From: Candidatus Hodarchaeota archaeon
GTDB lineage: Archaea; Asgardarchaeota; Heimdallarchaeia; Hodarchaeales; YT1-039
Length of the DNA: 5,330 nt
NCBI GenBank assembly: GCA_016840025.1
Contig: JAEOTF010000524.1
Coordinates: 1-5,330, forward strand
Direction of reading: 5' to 3'
A program made the position numbers and the translations under genes. The number at the start of each line of letters is the position of its first letter. Positions within the stretch are counted from its first letter, which is position 1. Below the pieces are notes generated by a model, which did not search any database, was not told where the DNA came from, and saw only the letters and a program-made list of their open reading frames with translations. This document shows positions 1 through 5,330 of this stretch, piece after piece.

Positions 1-1
1 C

Positions 2-469
2 TTACGTTGGCGAGATCAAACCTTTGATAAAAAAATGAAACAAAAACTTCACGAGGCTGTAAATCGTGCTTGTGAAATTAATTTGTTATCGAGTGATGAA
101 GAAGAAATGGATCCTGAAACAGCTGATGAAAGAATATCACAATCATTTATGCAAGTAAGAGCTATCGTTAGGAAAGGCGATCCAAATGGTCTTTGGAAAT
201 CTCATAACTCTGAGTATGGATTTCACAGAAATTTAGTGGGTAGTAGAAATCTGTGGTTAATACTCACATTAGCAGGAATACTATTCTGCGGAGTATTATG
301 GTATCTGAGCAAGAATGATTCCTTACTATTTGGCTTAATTCTGAATATTATTTTGTTGATTAGTACTACGCTGCTTGCATGGTATTTTCTTCCTAAGTCC
401 GCAAAAATGACTTCAGATCGTTATGGAGAGAGCATCTGGAATTCTTTCCTCGTTTTGAGTGATAAGTAA
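2..469 (+). CDS. C-terminal part of a two-helix membrane protein, function unknown (5' partial)
   Basis: I do not recognise the family. The frame is open to the left edge of the window, 11 codons before the first ATG (35). That ATG has no Shine-Dalgarno sequence, only an A-rich run, so the gene probably starts outside the window. Counting from the ATG, residues 1-70 are hydrophilic and charged, with an acidic patch (DEEEMD, 21-26) and the stretch GLWKSHNSEYGFHRN (52-66). Two hydrophobic helices follow at about 72-91 and 97-119, joined by a short loop (SKND). A ~25-residue polar tail (KSAKMTSDRYGESIWNSFLVLSDK) closes the protein. This suggests a cytoplasmic N-terminal domain anchored by a C-terminal helical hairpin, with both ends probably on the same side of the membrane. 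The MBL hydrolase gene starts 47 nt downstream on the same strand, so the two are likely co-transcribed and may act together. SLATT-like or other 2TM effector modules are possible comparisons, but no diagnostic motif was seen. Confidence 0.75.
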   Translation, partial: LRWRDQTFDKKMKQKLHEAVNRACEINLLSSDEEEMDPETADERISQSFMQVRAIVRKGDPNGLWKSHNSEYGFHRNLVGSRNLWLILTLAGILFCGVLWYLSKNDSLLFGLILNIILLISTTLLAWYFLPKSAKMTSDRYGESIWNSFLVLSDK

Positions 470-505
470 AAAAGCAGACCAGTATTCAGTATGATAGTAT
501 AAAAA

Positions 506-510
506 AAGGA
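506..510 (+). promoter_or_regulatory. Ribosome binding site of the MBL hydrolase gene
   Basis: AAGGA lies six bases before the ATG at 517, after a run of A residues. It fixes the start of the hydrolase gene. No convincing separate promoter is seen in the 47-nt gap, which favours an operon with the upstream gene. Confidence 0.7.
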
Positions 511-516
511 TGATGC

Positions 517-1395
517 ATGAGCATAGTTAAATCTTTTTCCGTCGGTGAGGGGGACACATTTTACATAAAACATGGCTCTGATAACTTCTCTATTATTGAT
601 TGCTGCTTATCCGAAGAAGACAAAGAAAGCATCGTTAAAGAGATTAAACATCAATCTCAATTCAAAAGGGTAATCCGGTTTATTTCAACCCACCCGGATG
701 ATGACCATATTAGAGGATTAGATTATTTAGACAATGAAATGAAAATACTGAATTTCTATTGTGTTGAGAACAATGCAACCAAACCTGATGAAACCTCTGA
801 TTTTATCAAGTACTGTGAATTAAGAGATTCTGATAAAGCTTTTTACCTTTACAAGGGTTGTTCAAGGAAGTGGATGAATCAGTACGATGAAGAAAGAGGA
901 AGTTCCGGGATTACTATTTTATGGCCAATAACGGAAAATGCGTATTTTCAGGAAGCTTTATTAAGCGCAAAAAACGGAGAGAATCCAAACAATATTTCAC
1001 CTATTGTAATGTACAGTCTAGAAAATGGTGTCACTATGTTATGGATGGGAGATTTAGAAACAGACTTTATGGCGAATATAAAAGATGATATTGATTTACC
1101 AGAAGTCGACATACTATTTGCACCACATCATGGGAGAGACAGTGGAAAAGTGCCCGAGGAATGGCTGGAAGAAATGAATCCAAAAGTTATAATAATAGGA
1201 GAAGCCCCTTCTGAGCGTTTAAATTATTATAGTGGTTATGATTCTATTACACAGAACTCCGCAGGTAACATAGTATTTGAATGTGATACCAACAAAGTAC
1301 ATATCTATGTATCCAACGAAAACTATTCTGTTGACTTTCTGGATAATGAAGGTAATGATACTTACAGCAATTACATTGGTACACTAAACTTGTAA
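517..1395 (+). CDS. MBL-fold metallohydrolase, ComEC/Rec2 C-terminal-like
   Basis: The protein is a 292-aa soluble metallo-beta-lactamase fold hydrolase. No signal peptide or membrane helix is seen, so it should act in the cytoplasm. The N-terminus has the usual MBL opening: a glycine turn (VGEGDTFYI, 9-17) and a strand ending in Asp (SIIDCC, 25-30). The metal motif is STHPDDDHIRGL (57-68). Here the middle His of HxHxDH is replaced by Asp (D61), leaving H59, D63 and H64. Further ligand candidates are D179 in LWMGDLE (175-181) and the His pair in APHHGRDSG (202-210), the latter typical of ComEC-type C-terminal domains. The tail (LNYYSGYDSITQNSAGNI, then VHIYVSNENYSVDFLD) looks like a family-specific ending. 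Stand-alone members of this type are generally putative phosphodiesterases or nucleases; the substrate cannot be read from sequence. It probably works with the membrane protein encoded just upstream. The start is supported by AAGGA at good spacing. MBL fold is confident; substrate and biological role are open. Confidence 0.88.
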   Translation: MSIVKSFSVGEGDTFYIKHGSDNFSIIDCCLSEEDKESIVKEIKHQSQFKRVIRFISTHPDDDHIRGLDYLDNEMKILNFYCVENNATKPDETSDFIKYCELRDSDKAFYLYKGCSRKWMNQYDEERGSSGITILWPITENAYFQEALLSAKNGENPNNISPIVMYSLENGVTMLWMGDLETDFMANIKDDIDLPEVDILFAPHHGRDSGKVPEEWLEEMNPKVIIIGEAPSERLNYYSGYDSITQNSAGNIVFECDTNKVHIYVSNENYSVDFLDNEGNDTYSNYIGTLNL

Positions 1396-1500
1396 GTTCA
1401 TGGAGAGTTTCACTAACTAATAATGTCATGCGCAATCGGGGGTGGGTGGGAGCAAAAATTTTTCCCTTAGTCTCTGAAAATCCAATCAAGCAATATTATT
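1396..1500. other. Gap between convergent genes, with G-rich tract and A5T5 palindrome
   Basis: No gene is supported here. The MBL gene runs in from the left and the small minus-strand module from the right. The gap holds a plus-strand G-rich tract at 1438-1450 (runs of 5, 3 and 3 G separated by single T) and the self-complementary AAAAATTTTT at 1454-1463. No strong hairpin followed by a T run was found for either gene, so the terminators are undetermined. Confidence 0.5.
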
Positions 1501-1506
1501 TCAGAG
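1472..1506. repeat. 8-bp inverted repeat at the 3' end of the minus-strand module
   Basis: CTCTGAAA (1472-1479) and TTTCAGAG (1499-1506) are perfectly complementary, with a 19-base AT-rich loop. On the minus strand the first arm overlaps the stop codon of the 54-aa ORF (TGA at 1503-1501). It may be a weak terminator or mRNA-end stabiliser, but the loop is long and no T run follows, so function is uncertain. Confidence 0.35.
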
Positions 1507-1665
1507 GGTGATTATTATCTTCCACCGCTCAGCATCCAGTTTGTCAAAGCGTTTAGAATATTTTGCGAATATTTCCTTCATGCCATTAAGAATGGTTTCC
1601 ACCCATTCATCTAACATTTCCTTGGTAATAGGATCATTGGGACTTTTCTTTGTCACAGTAGACAA
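1501..1665 (-). CDS. Small 54-aa helical protein, function unknown
   Basis: This short minus-strand ORF reads as convincing protein. It begins MSTVTKKSPNDP, continues DEWVETILNGMKEIF and ends AERWKIIITL: charged, mostly helical, with two Trp and no low complexity. The opposite strand gives a much less protein-like, Ser-rich product. The chosen start is TTG at 1665, with a weak GGTG element eight bases upstream and a natural MSTVTKK start. A GTG three codons earlier (1674) would give 57 aa, and an internal ATG lies at residue 18. The ORF is in the same frame as the regulator-like gene upstream, separated from it only by the stop TAA (1683-1681) and five further codons. It could therefore be a second cistron coupled to that gene, or the tail of a once-longer protein split by a nonsense mutation. 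No known domain is recognised. A toxin or partner of the adjacent DNA-binding-like protein is possible but not shown. Confidence 0.5.
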   Translation of the reverse strand: MSTVTKKSPNDPITKEMLDEWVETILNGMKEIFAKYSKRFDKLDAERWKIIITL

Positions 1666-1680
1666 GCCTAGCACACCAAT

Positions 1681-1956
1681 TTATTCAACTTCAAGATGAA
1701 AATAGCGATCTAGAGCTTCGGCAACGAGTATTGTGATTGGCTTTCCGCTTTCCTGTTTCATCTTCCATAGTTTGCGCAAATGCTCGGGTGAGATGCGAGG
1801 TCTATATGTCCCCTCTCTGTTCATGTCGTATTCCGGAACGCCAAAAGCAGCAGATTGGATTTTCTTCGTTTTATTGATGGAGCGCATAGCTCCATAAGTA
1901 GAGATACTGTGCACCCGGCGAAGTGTGTCAAGGGCGAGCGAAGTAAGTGCGAACAT
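1681..1956 (-). CDS. Small protein with ribbon-helix-helix-like C-terminus
   Basis: This is a 91-aa minus-strand ORF, read from the ATG at 1956, which has AAAGGG six bases upstream. A GTG at 1974 would add six residues but lacks a good site. The last ~45 residues (from TYRPRISPEHLRKLW to EALDRYFHLEVE) fit the ribbon-helix-helix pattern of small DNA-binding proteins: a short basic strand (YRPRIS), a first helix (PEHLRKLWKMKQES), the turn GKP, and a second helix (ITILVAEALDRYF). The N-terminal half has no recognisable domain. It is partly encoded over a 7-bp inverted repeat and a TTGACA-like sequence, so a shorter protein starting at internal ATGs (relative residues 24 or 40) cannot be excluded; those have no usable ribosome site. 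Members of this fold are often antitoxins or autorepressors. Here the start region is flanked by inverted repeats that could be operator sites, and a 54-aa ORF follows in frame. The gene is oriented against its neighbours, which suggests an independent locus. The fold assignment rests on pattern only. Confidence 0.55.
   Translation of the reverse strand: MFALTSLALDTLRRVHSISTYGAMRSINKTKKIQSAAFGVPEYDMNREGTYRPRISPEHLRKLWKMKQESGKPITILVAEALDRYFHLEVE
1877..1895. repeat. 7-bp inverted repeat within the 5' part of the regulator-like gene
   Basis: ATGGAGC (1877-1883) and GCTCCAT (1889-1895) form a perfect hairpin with a 5-base loop. On the minus strand it spans the internal ATG (residue 24). It lies just downstream of a TTGACA (complement of 1926-1931), so it may be an operator or leader structure if the gene truly begins later than assumed. 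Confidence 0.45.
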
Positions 1957-1976
1957 TAAAAACCCTTTACGCACTT
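1945..1976. repeat. 7-bp inverted repeat enclosing ribosome site and start codon of the minus-strand gene
   Basis: AAGTGCG (1945-1951) and CGCACTT (1970-1976) are perfect complements around an 18-base loop. On the minus strand the loop contains AAAGGG and the ATG at 1956. Such a structure could act as an operator bound by the encoded regulator, or as an mRNA hairpin presenting the start site. No experimental meaning can be assigned from sequence alone. Confidence 0.5.
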
Positions 1977-1991
1977 GGGCGTGGTGTGCTT

Positions 1992-2019
1992 TCCACAGGC
2001 TGGGTGGTCAGCCTGTGGA
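1992..2019. repeat. Perfect 11-bp hairpin upstream of the minus-strand module
   Basis: TCCACAGGCTG (1992-2002) and CAGCCTGTGGA (2009-2019) pair perfectly with a 6-base loop (GGTGGT). The stem is GC-rich in an otherwise AT-rich window. No T run follows on either strand (AGGGGGGAAAAG on plus, AAAGCACACC on minus), so it is not a canonical intrinsic terminator. It sits 36 bases before the minus-strand ATG at 1956 and may be an operator, a 5'-UTR stem or the end of a mobile element. Confidence 0.7.
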
Positions 2020-2137
2020 GGGGGGAAAAGATAGCACAGAGTACTATTTACCGATTACGCATCTGATGTTTTTTCGTATCAGAATATTCTTCATGACCCT
2101 GGATTGAAATATTTAAGGAATTTCTACATCACCGAGT
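2020..2137. other. Non-coding stretch between the minus-strand module and the Type III operon
   Basis: No gene is supported. It contains a minus-strand extended -10-like element, TGCTATCTT (complement of 2028-2036), which could drive the small module, although its -35 is poor. There is also a weak 6-bp inverted repeat, TCTGAT (2062-2067) with ATCAGA (2078-2083), enclosing a T run. Plus-strand reading frames across it are short and not protein-like. Confidence 0.4.
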
Positions 2138-2166
2138 TTAATAAATGTAATTACAGATGCTATAAT
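2138..2166 (+). promoter_or_regulatory. Sigma70-type extended -10 promoter of the Type III operon
   Basis: A consensus TATAAT lies at 2161-2166, preceded by TG and one base (TGC, 2158-2160), which makes an extended -10. A weak -35, TTAATA (2138-2143), is 17 bases upstream. Transcription would begin near 2173, giving a leader of about 25 nt before the Mod start. This suggests the restriction operon has its own constitutive promoter and does not depend on the MBL operon. Confidence 0.65.
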
Positions 2167-2185
2167 TTCATGGCAAAGGATTTTA

Positions 2186-2191
2186 AAGGAG
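2186..2191 (+). promoter_or_regulatory. Ribosome binding site of mod
   Basis: AAAGGAG ends at 2191, seven bases before the ATG at 2199. It is the strongest ribosome site in the window and settles the Mod start. Confidence 0.8.
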
Positions 2192-2198
2192 TAATTGA

Positions 2199-4181
2199 AT
2201 GGACGGGAAATCTCTCGACACGGCCAAAGATAAAATTGAAAAATTAAAAGAATTATTGCCTGAAGCATTCACCGAGGGGAAGATAGATTTGGAGAAACTT
2301 CAGTTAACCCTAGGTGAGGATATTAGCATCCAAGATGAACGATATGTTCTAAATTGGGCGGGTAAGTCTGACGCTTTCAGAGCTATGCAGACCCCTACCA
2401 CTGCAACTCTAGCACCCTCTCAAGGAGAGTCTGTCAAATTCGAGTCGACTGAAAATGTTTTTATTGAAGGTGAAAATCTTGAAGTTCTGAAAATATTACA
2501 AAAAGCCTATTACGGAAAAATCAAGATGATTTATATCGATCCTCCTTACAATACAGGAAATGACTCTTTTGTTTATCCTGACAGGTTTACTGAAAGCCGC
2601 GCAGAATATCTTAAACGCATAAATGATAAGGATGAAGAAGGATTAATGTTAAGAGAGAATTTATTTAGGAAGAATAGTAGAGATGGTGGCCACTACCATT
2701 CAAACTGGCTCACCATGATGTATCCACGCCTGTTTATGGCAAGAAACTTATTACGCGATGATGGTGTTATTTTTGTAAGCATTGATGATAACGAGCAACA
2801 TAATTTGAGATTGTTGATGAACGATGTTTTTGGAGAAGAAAATTTTCTTGGTTGCATTGTCCGAGCTACAGGAACAACAACCGGGCAAGATGCTACGAAA
2901 TTTGGCAGCTCATTTGATTATTGCCTAGCATATCGAAAAACACAGGATTTTCAATTACTTGGGCTTCCGTTGTCTGAGAAAGATCAAAGAAGATTTAACA
3001 ATGACGACAACGATGGCAAAGGTAAATATGCCCTCTTGCAGTTAAGAAAGACTGGTAACGCCGATAGAAAGGAAGATCGTGAAAGTATGTTCTATCCGGT
3101 GATTGCGCCAGATGGTAAAGAGATATACCCAGTTGGTCCTGGGGGGTATTTAAGCCGGTGGAGAATGGGGAAGGCAACTTATGAAGGTTACCAAAAGAAA
3201 GATATGATTGTTTGGAAAAAGGTTGTAGAAGAAGAGCCTCTGATAGAGGATATAGATGATGAGATGGAGGAAATCATTGAAGAGGAGAATGGGGAGAATG
3301 AGGTTAGTAACAAGGAAGAAGGCATAGTTATAGACAACACTTACATTCCTTATGTTAAATATTATCTTGAGGGTCGGACCAAAAGACCTTCCAACCTATG
3401 GACTGATATTGATGGAAACAAAAAGGGCACAATAGAATTAAGGGAATTATTCGATGGTAAAAAAATTTTCGACAACCCAAAGCCCACGGAATTCATAAGA
3501 AGGCTCGTGGAAATCTCTTGCGGAGAGTCAGACTCAGTTTTAGATTTTTTTGCCGGGTCAGCAACAACGGCTCATGCGCTTTTAGAAATTAATAAGGATG
3601 ATGGAGGGAATAGAAAATTTATTATGGTCCAGGTACCCGAACCAACTGAAGAGAATTCTGAAGCATTTATAGCTGGATACAAAAATATTGCGGAGATTGG
3701 GAAAGAGAGAATAAGAAGAGTAATTGAAAAAATTAAAAATGAAGACAGCGAACTTGTTAAGGATGATAAGTTGGACTTAGGGGTTAAAATGTTTACTCTT
3801 GAATATTCAAACTTTAAGTTATGGCGGGGAGACGGGATTGAAAACCAAGAGGAACTTGAAAAGCAGCTTAATATGCTCAAAGATCCTGTTCATCAAGGAA
3901 CAATAGAAGAGAATATGCTTTTTGAATTGCTGCTAAAGGCAGGATTCCCACTGACGACTAATATCGAAAAAATAAAGGTTGAAAAATCACACTACTTCTT
4001 AATTGCTGATAAATTAGTAGTTGCATTACATCGCTTGAATGACAATCTAATTAAGGATATTTTGACAAAGAGACCCAAACAATTCATTTGCCTGGATCGC
4101 TTATTCAATAACAACGACCAACTTAAAACAAATACCCAGCTTCAGTTCAAGGATGCCGGGATTGAGTTTCATAGTATTTAA
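2199..4181 (+). CDS. mod: Type III restriction-modification methyltransferase (Mod), adenine-specific
   Basis: This is the modification and specificity subunit of a Type III system. It transfers a methyl group from SAM to the N6 of an adenine in an asymmetric site and directs the Res subunit to unmodified sites. The motif order is that of beta-class methyltransferases: catalytic motif IV first (IDPPYNTGND, residues 113-122, with DPPY at 114-117), then the SAM motif I late (VLDFFAGSAT, 447-456), preceded by motif X-like FDNPKPTEFIRRLVEIS (424-440). GENLEVLKIL (91-100) and WLTMMYPRLFMARNLL (170-185) also match the family. Residues about 215-410 should be the target recognition region. It contains a Glu/Asp-rich insert at 344-374 with 17 acidic residues in 31. 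The last ~130 residues are family-typical C-terminal sequence after the catalytic core. The 660-aa length is normal and the frame is intact. The start is fixed by AAAGGAG seven bases upstream. Res follows after two bases. The recognition sequence cannot be predicted. Confidence 0.96.
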   Translation: MDGKSLDTAKDKIEKLKELLPEAFTEGKIDLEKLQLTLGEDISIQDERYVLNWAGKSDAFRAMQTPTTATLAPSQGESVKFESTENVFIEGENLEVLKILQKAYYGKIKMIYIDPPYNTGNDSFVYPDRFTESRAEYLKRINDKDEEGLMLRENLFRKNSRDGGHYHSNWLTMMYPRLFMARNLLRDDGVIFVSIDDNEQHNLRLLMNDVFGEENFLGCIVRATGTTTGQDATKFGSSFDYCLAYRKTQDFQLLGLPLSEKDQRRFNNDDNDGKGKYALLQLRKTGNADRKEDRESMFYPVIAPDGKEIYPVGPGGYLSRWRMGKATYEGYQKKDMIVWKKVVEEEPLIEDIDDEMEEIIEEENGENEVSNKEEGIVIDNTYIPYVKYYLEGRTKRPSNLWTDIDGNKKGTIELRELFDGKKIFDNPKPTEFIRRLVEISCGESDSVLDFFAGSATTAHALLEINKDDGGNRKFIMVQVPEPTEENSEAFIAGYKNIAEIGKERIRRVIEKIKNEDSELVKDDKLDLGVKMFTLEYSNFKLWRGDGIENQEELEKQLNMLKDPVHQGTIEENMLFELLLKAGFPLTTNIEKIKVEKSHYFLIADKLVVALHRLNDNLIKDILTKRPKQFICLDRLFNNNDQLKTNTQLQFKDAGIEFHSI

Positions 4182-4183
4182 TC

Positions 4184-5330
4184 ATGGCAATGAAACTTCA
4201 TTTTGACCCAAATCAAAATTATCAACTTGAGGCAATTAATAGTGTTGTTGACTTATTCGACGGTCAACCTCTTAATTCTGGGGAGCTCGCTTTTTCATTG
4301 AACCAGGAAACAACTAGCGTGATGTTCACTGAAAATGGTGTAGGCAACAACTTTGTATTGGATGATAAACAAATCCTTGAAAACTTAAATAAAATTCAAG
4401 AGCAACATGGATTAGAAAAAAGTGAAGAACTTGCCGGACTTCATTTCTCGATTGAAATGGAAACAGGAACCGGGAAAACTTATGTCTATCTCCGAACGAT
4501 TTATGAACTTAACAAATTATATGGTTATACCAAATTTGTAATTGTAGTTCCTAGTATTGCCATCCGAGAAGGTGTCTTAAAAAACCTTGAAATTACTAAA
4601 GAACATTTTCATACACTTTATGCCAACCAGCCAGCAGATTTTGATGTTTATGATGCCAAACGAGTTTCGCATTTGAGAGGGTTTGCTTCAAGCAACAATA
4701 TACAAATACTGGTTATTAATATTGATTCCTTCGCCAAAGACCAAAACATAATAAACCGACCAAATGACAAATTGAGTGGAAAGAATCCAATAGAGTTTAT
4801 TCAATCCACTCACCCAATTGTCATCGTTGATGAACCTCAGCGAATGGAGACAACAAACCGCAGAAATGCTATTGCAAATCTCAACCCCTTATGCACCCTC
4901 CGTTATTCTGCAACACATCTTAAACCTTACAACCAAGTTTACAACCTCAACCCTGTTCAGGCATATGATTTAGGACTAGTAAAACAGATTGAAGTTGACT
5001 CAATCATGGCTGAGGATGAGTTCAATAGGGCTTACATAAAACTCGAAGAATTTAGAAGTACCAAAACCCGCACAAGTGTACGACTATCTATTGATGTCAA
5101 TACAAATAAGGGGGTAAGGCGAAAGATAGTTACTGCAAGAGTTGGTGATGACCTTTACAAACATTCCAATCAAAGGGAATTATACAAAGATGGTTACATC
5201 ATCAATGAGATTGATATATCGGATGAATCAATTGACTTATCAAATGGTGAGAGGATATATCTTGGTCAAGCAACCGGTCCAATGCAAGATGAAATTATGA
5301 AAATGCAACTTCGTCGAATGGTTGATGAGC
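4184..5330 (+). CDS. res: Type III restriction endonuclease subunit (Res), N-terminal part (3' partial)
   Basis: This is the ATP-dependent helicase-type restriction subunit that complexes with Mod and cleaves when unmethylated sites are met. The window ends in codon 383. The family usually runs to roughly 850-1000 aa, so the second RecA-like domain motifs and the PD-(D/E)XK nuclease lie beyond the edge. Visible are a Q-tip-like N-terminus (LHFDPNQNYQLEAINSVVDLF, split about 5-25), Walker A METGTGKT (92-99, K98), motif Ia-like VVPSIAIREGV (121-131), Walker B/motif II IVDEPQ (214-219), and motif III YSATH (241-245). This is the standard order for SF2 Res proteins, and the DEPQ variant is common in this family. 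The start at 4184 follows the Mod stop by two bases without a Shine-Dalgarno sequence, implying translational coupling; an ATG two codons on (4190) is an alternative. No frameshift is seen in the visible part. Confidence 0.95.
   Translation, partial: MAMKLHFDPNQNYQLEAINSVVDLFDGQPLNSGELAFSLNQETTSVMFTENGVGNNFVLDDKQILENLNKIQEQHGLEKSEELAGLHFSIEMETGTGKTYVYLRTIYELNKLYGYTKFVIVVPSIAIREGVLKNLEITKEHFHTLYANQPADFDVYDAKRVSHLRGFASSNNIQILVINIDSFAKDQNIINRPNDKLSGKNPIEFIQSTHPIVIVDEPQRMETTNRRNAIANLNPLCTLRYSATHLKPYNQVYNLNPVQAYDLGLVKQIEVDSIMAEDEFNRAYIKLEEFRSTKTRTSVRLSIDVNTNKGVRRKIVTARVGDDLYKHSNQRELYKDGYIINEIDISDESIDLSNGERIYLGQATGPMQDEIMKMQLRRMVDE

Noticed and set aside
1438..1450. Possible G-quadruplex
   Set aside because: Only three G runs of three or more are present; a standard three-tetrad structure needs four.
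1247..1489. Minus-strand 80-codon frame overlapping the end of the MBL gene
   Set aside because: It lies largely inside the well-supported MBL gene and its product is Cys/His/Tyr-rich without a domain-like pattern.
1508..1699. Plus-strand 63-codon frame
   Set aside because: Ser-rich, no ribosome site, and antiparallel to the more protein-like minus-strand 54-aa ORF.
1992..2019. Hairpin as intrinsic terminator
   Set aside because: The stem is strong but neither strand has a T run after it.
1925..2107. Plus-strand 60-codon frame
   Set aside because: It crosses the hairpin and the start region of the minus-strand gene and has no ribosome site or domain-like sequence.
3228..3320. Simple sequence repeat causing phase-variable Mod expression
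   Set aside because: The GAA/GAG-rich stretch is an irregular mix, not a tandem repeat. The longest homopolymer noticed in mod is seven T in motif I codons, which is weak evidence.
2995..3880. Two minus-strand frames (2995-3177 and 3572-3880) inside mod
   Set aside because: Shadows of the methyltransferase gene; Ser/Leu-rich or compositionally odd products.
1..5330. CRISPR array, tRNA or transposase
   Set aside because: No regularly spaced repeats, no tRNA-like cloverleaf and no transposase motif were found on either strand by eye.

Overview
The window is an AT-rich stretch of bacterial accessory DNA with a defence-island character. Well-formed Shine-Dalgarno sites (AAGGA, AAAGGAG) and a sigma70-type extended -10 promoter fit a bacterium. 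Nothing in it fixes the phylum, and no rRNA, tRNA or housekeeping gene is present. Both ends cut through genes.

Region 1 (1-1395, plus strand) is a probable two-gene operon. The first gene is the 3' part of a protein whose last ~70 residues carry two membrane helices. After 47 nt comes a 292-aa metallo-beta-lactamase (MBL) fold hydrolase of the ComEC-C-terminal-like type, with a THPDDDH metal motif. A membrane protein paired with a soluble MBL hydrolase beside a restriction system is the part of the window least explained by known families.

Region 2 (1396-2198) separates the two plus-strand blocks. It holds a small minus-strand module: a ~91-aa protein with a ribbon-helix-helix-like C-terminus, followed in the same frame, after one stop codon, by a ~54-aa helical ORF. 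The start of this module is rich in inverted repeats: a perfect 11-bp hairpin upstream, a 7-bp repeat with the ribosome binding site and ATG in its loop, and a 7-bp repeat inside the 5' coding part. The right end of the region carries the promoter and ribosome binding site of the next operon.

Region 3 (2199-5330, plus strand) is a Type III restriction-modification operon. A complete beta-class adenine methyltransferase/specificity subunit (Mod, 660 aa) is followed, two bases after its stop, by the first 382 codons of the helicase-restriction subunit (Res). Mod methylates and recognises the site. Res uses ATP-driven communication along DNA and, in its missing C-terminal part, should carry the nuclease. 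Mod has an unusual Glu/Asp-rich insert between its specificity region and SAM-binding motif.

The Type III system is the firm call. The MBL/membrane pair is a candidate new defence or stress unit by position only. The minus-strand module is a small regulator-like locus of unknown function.
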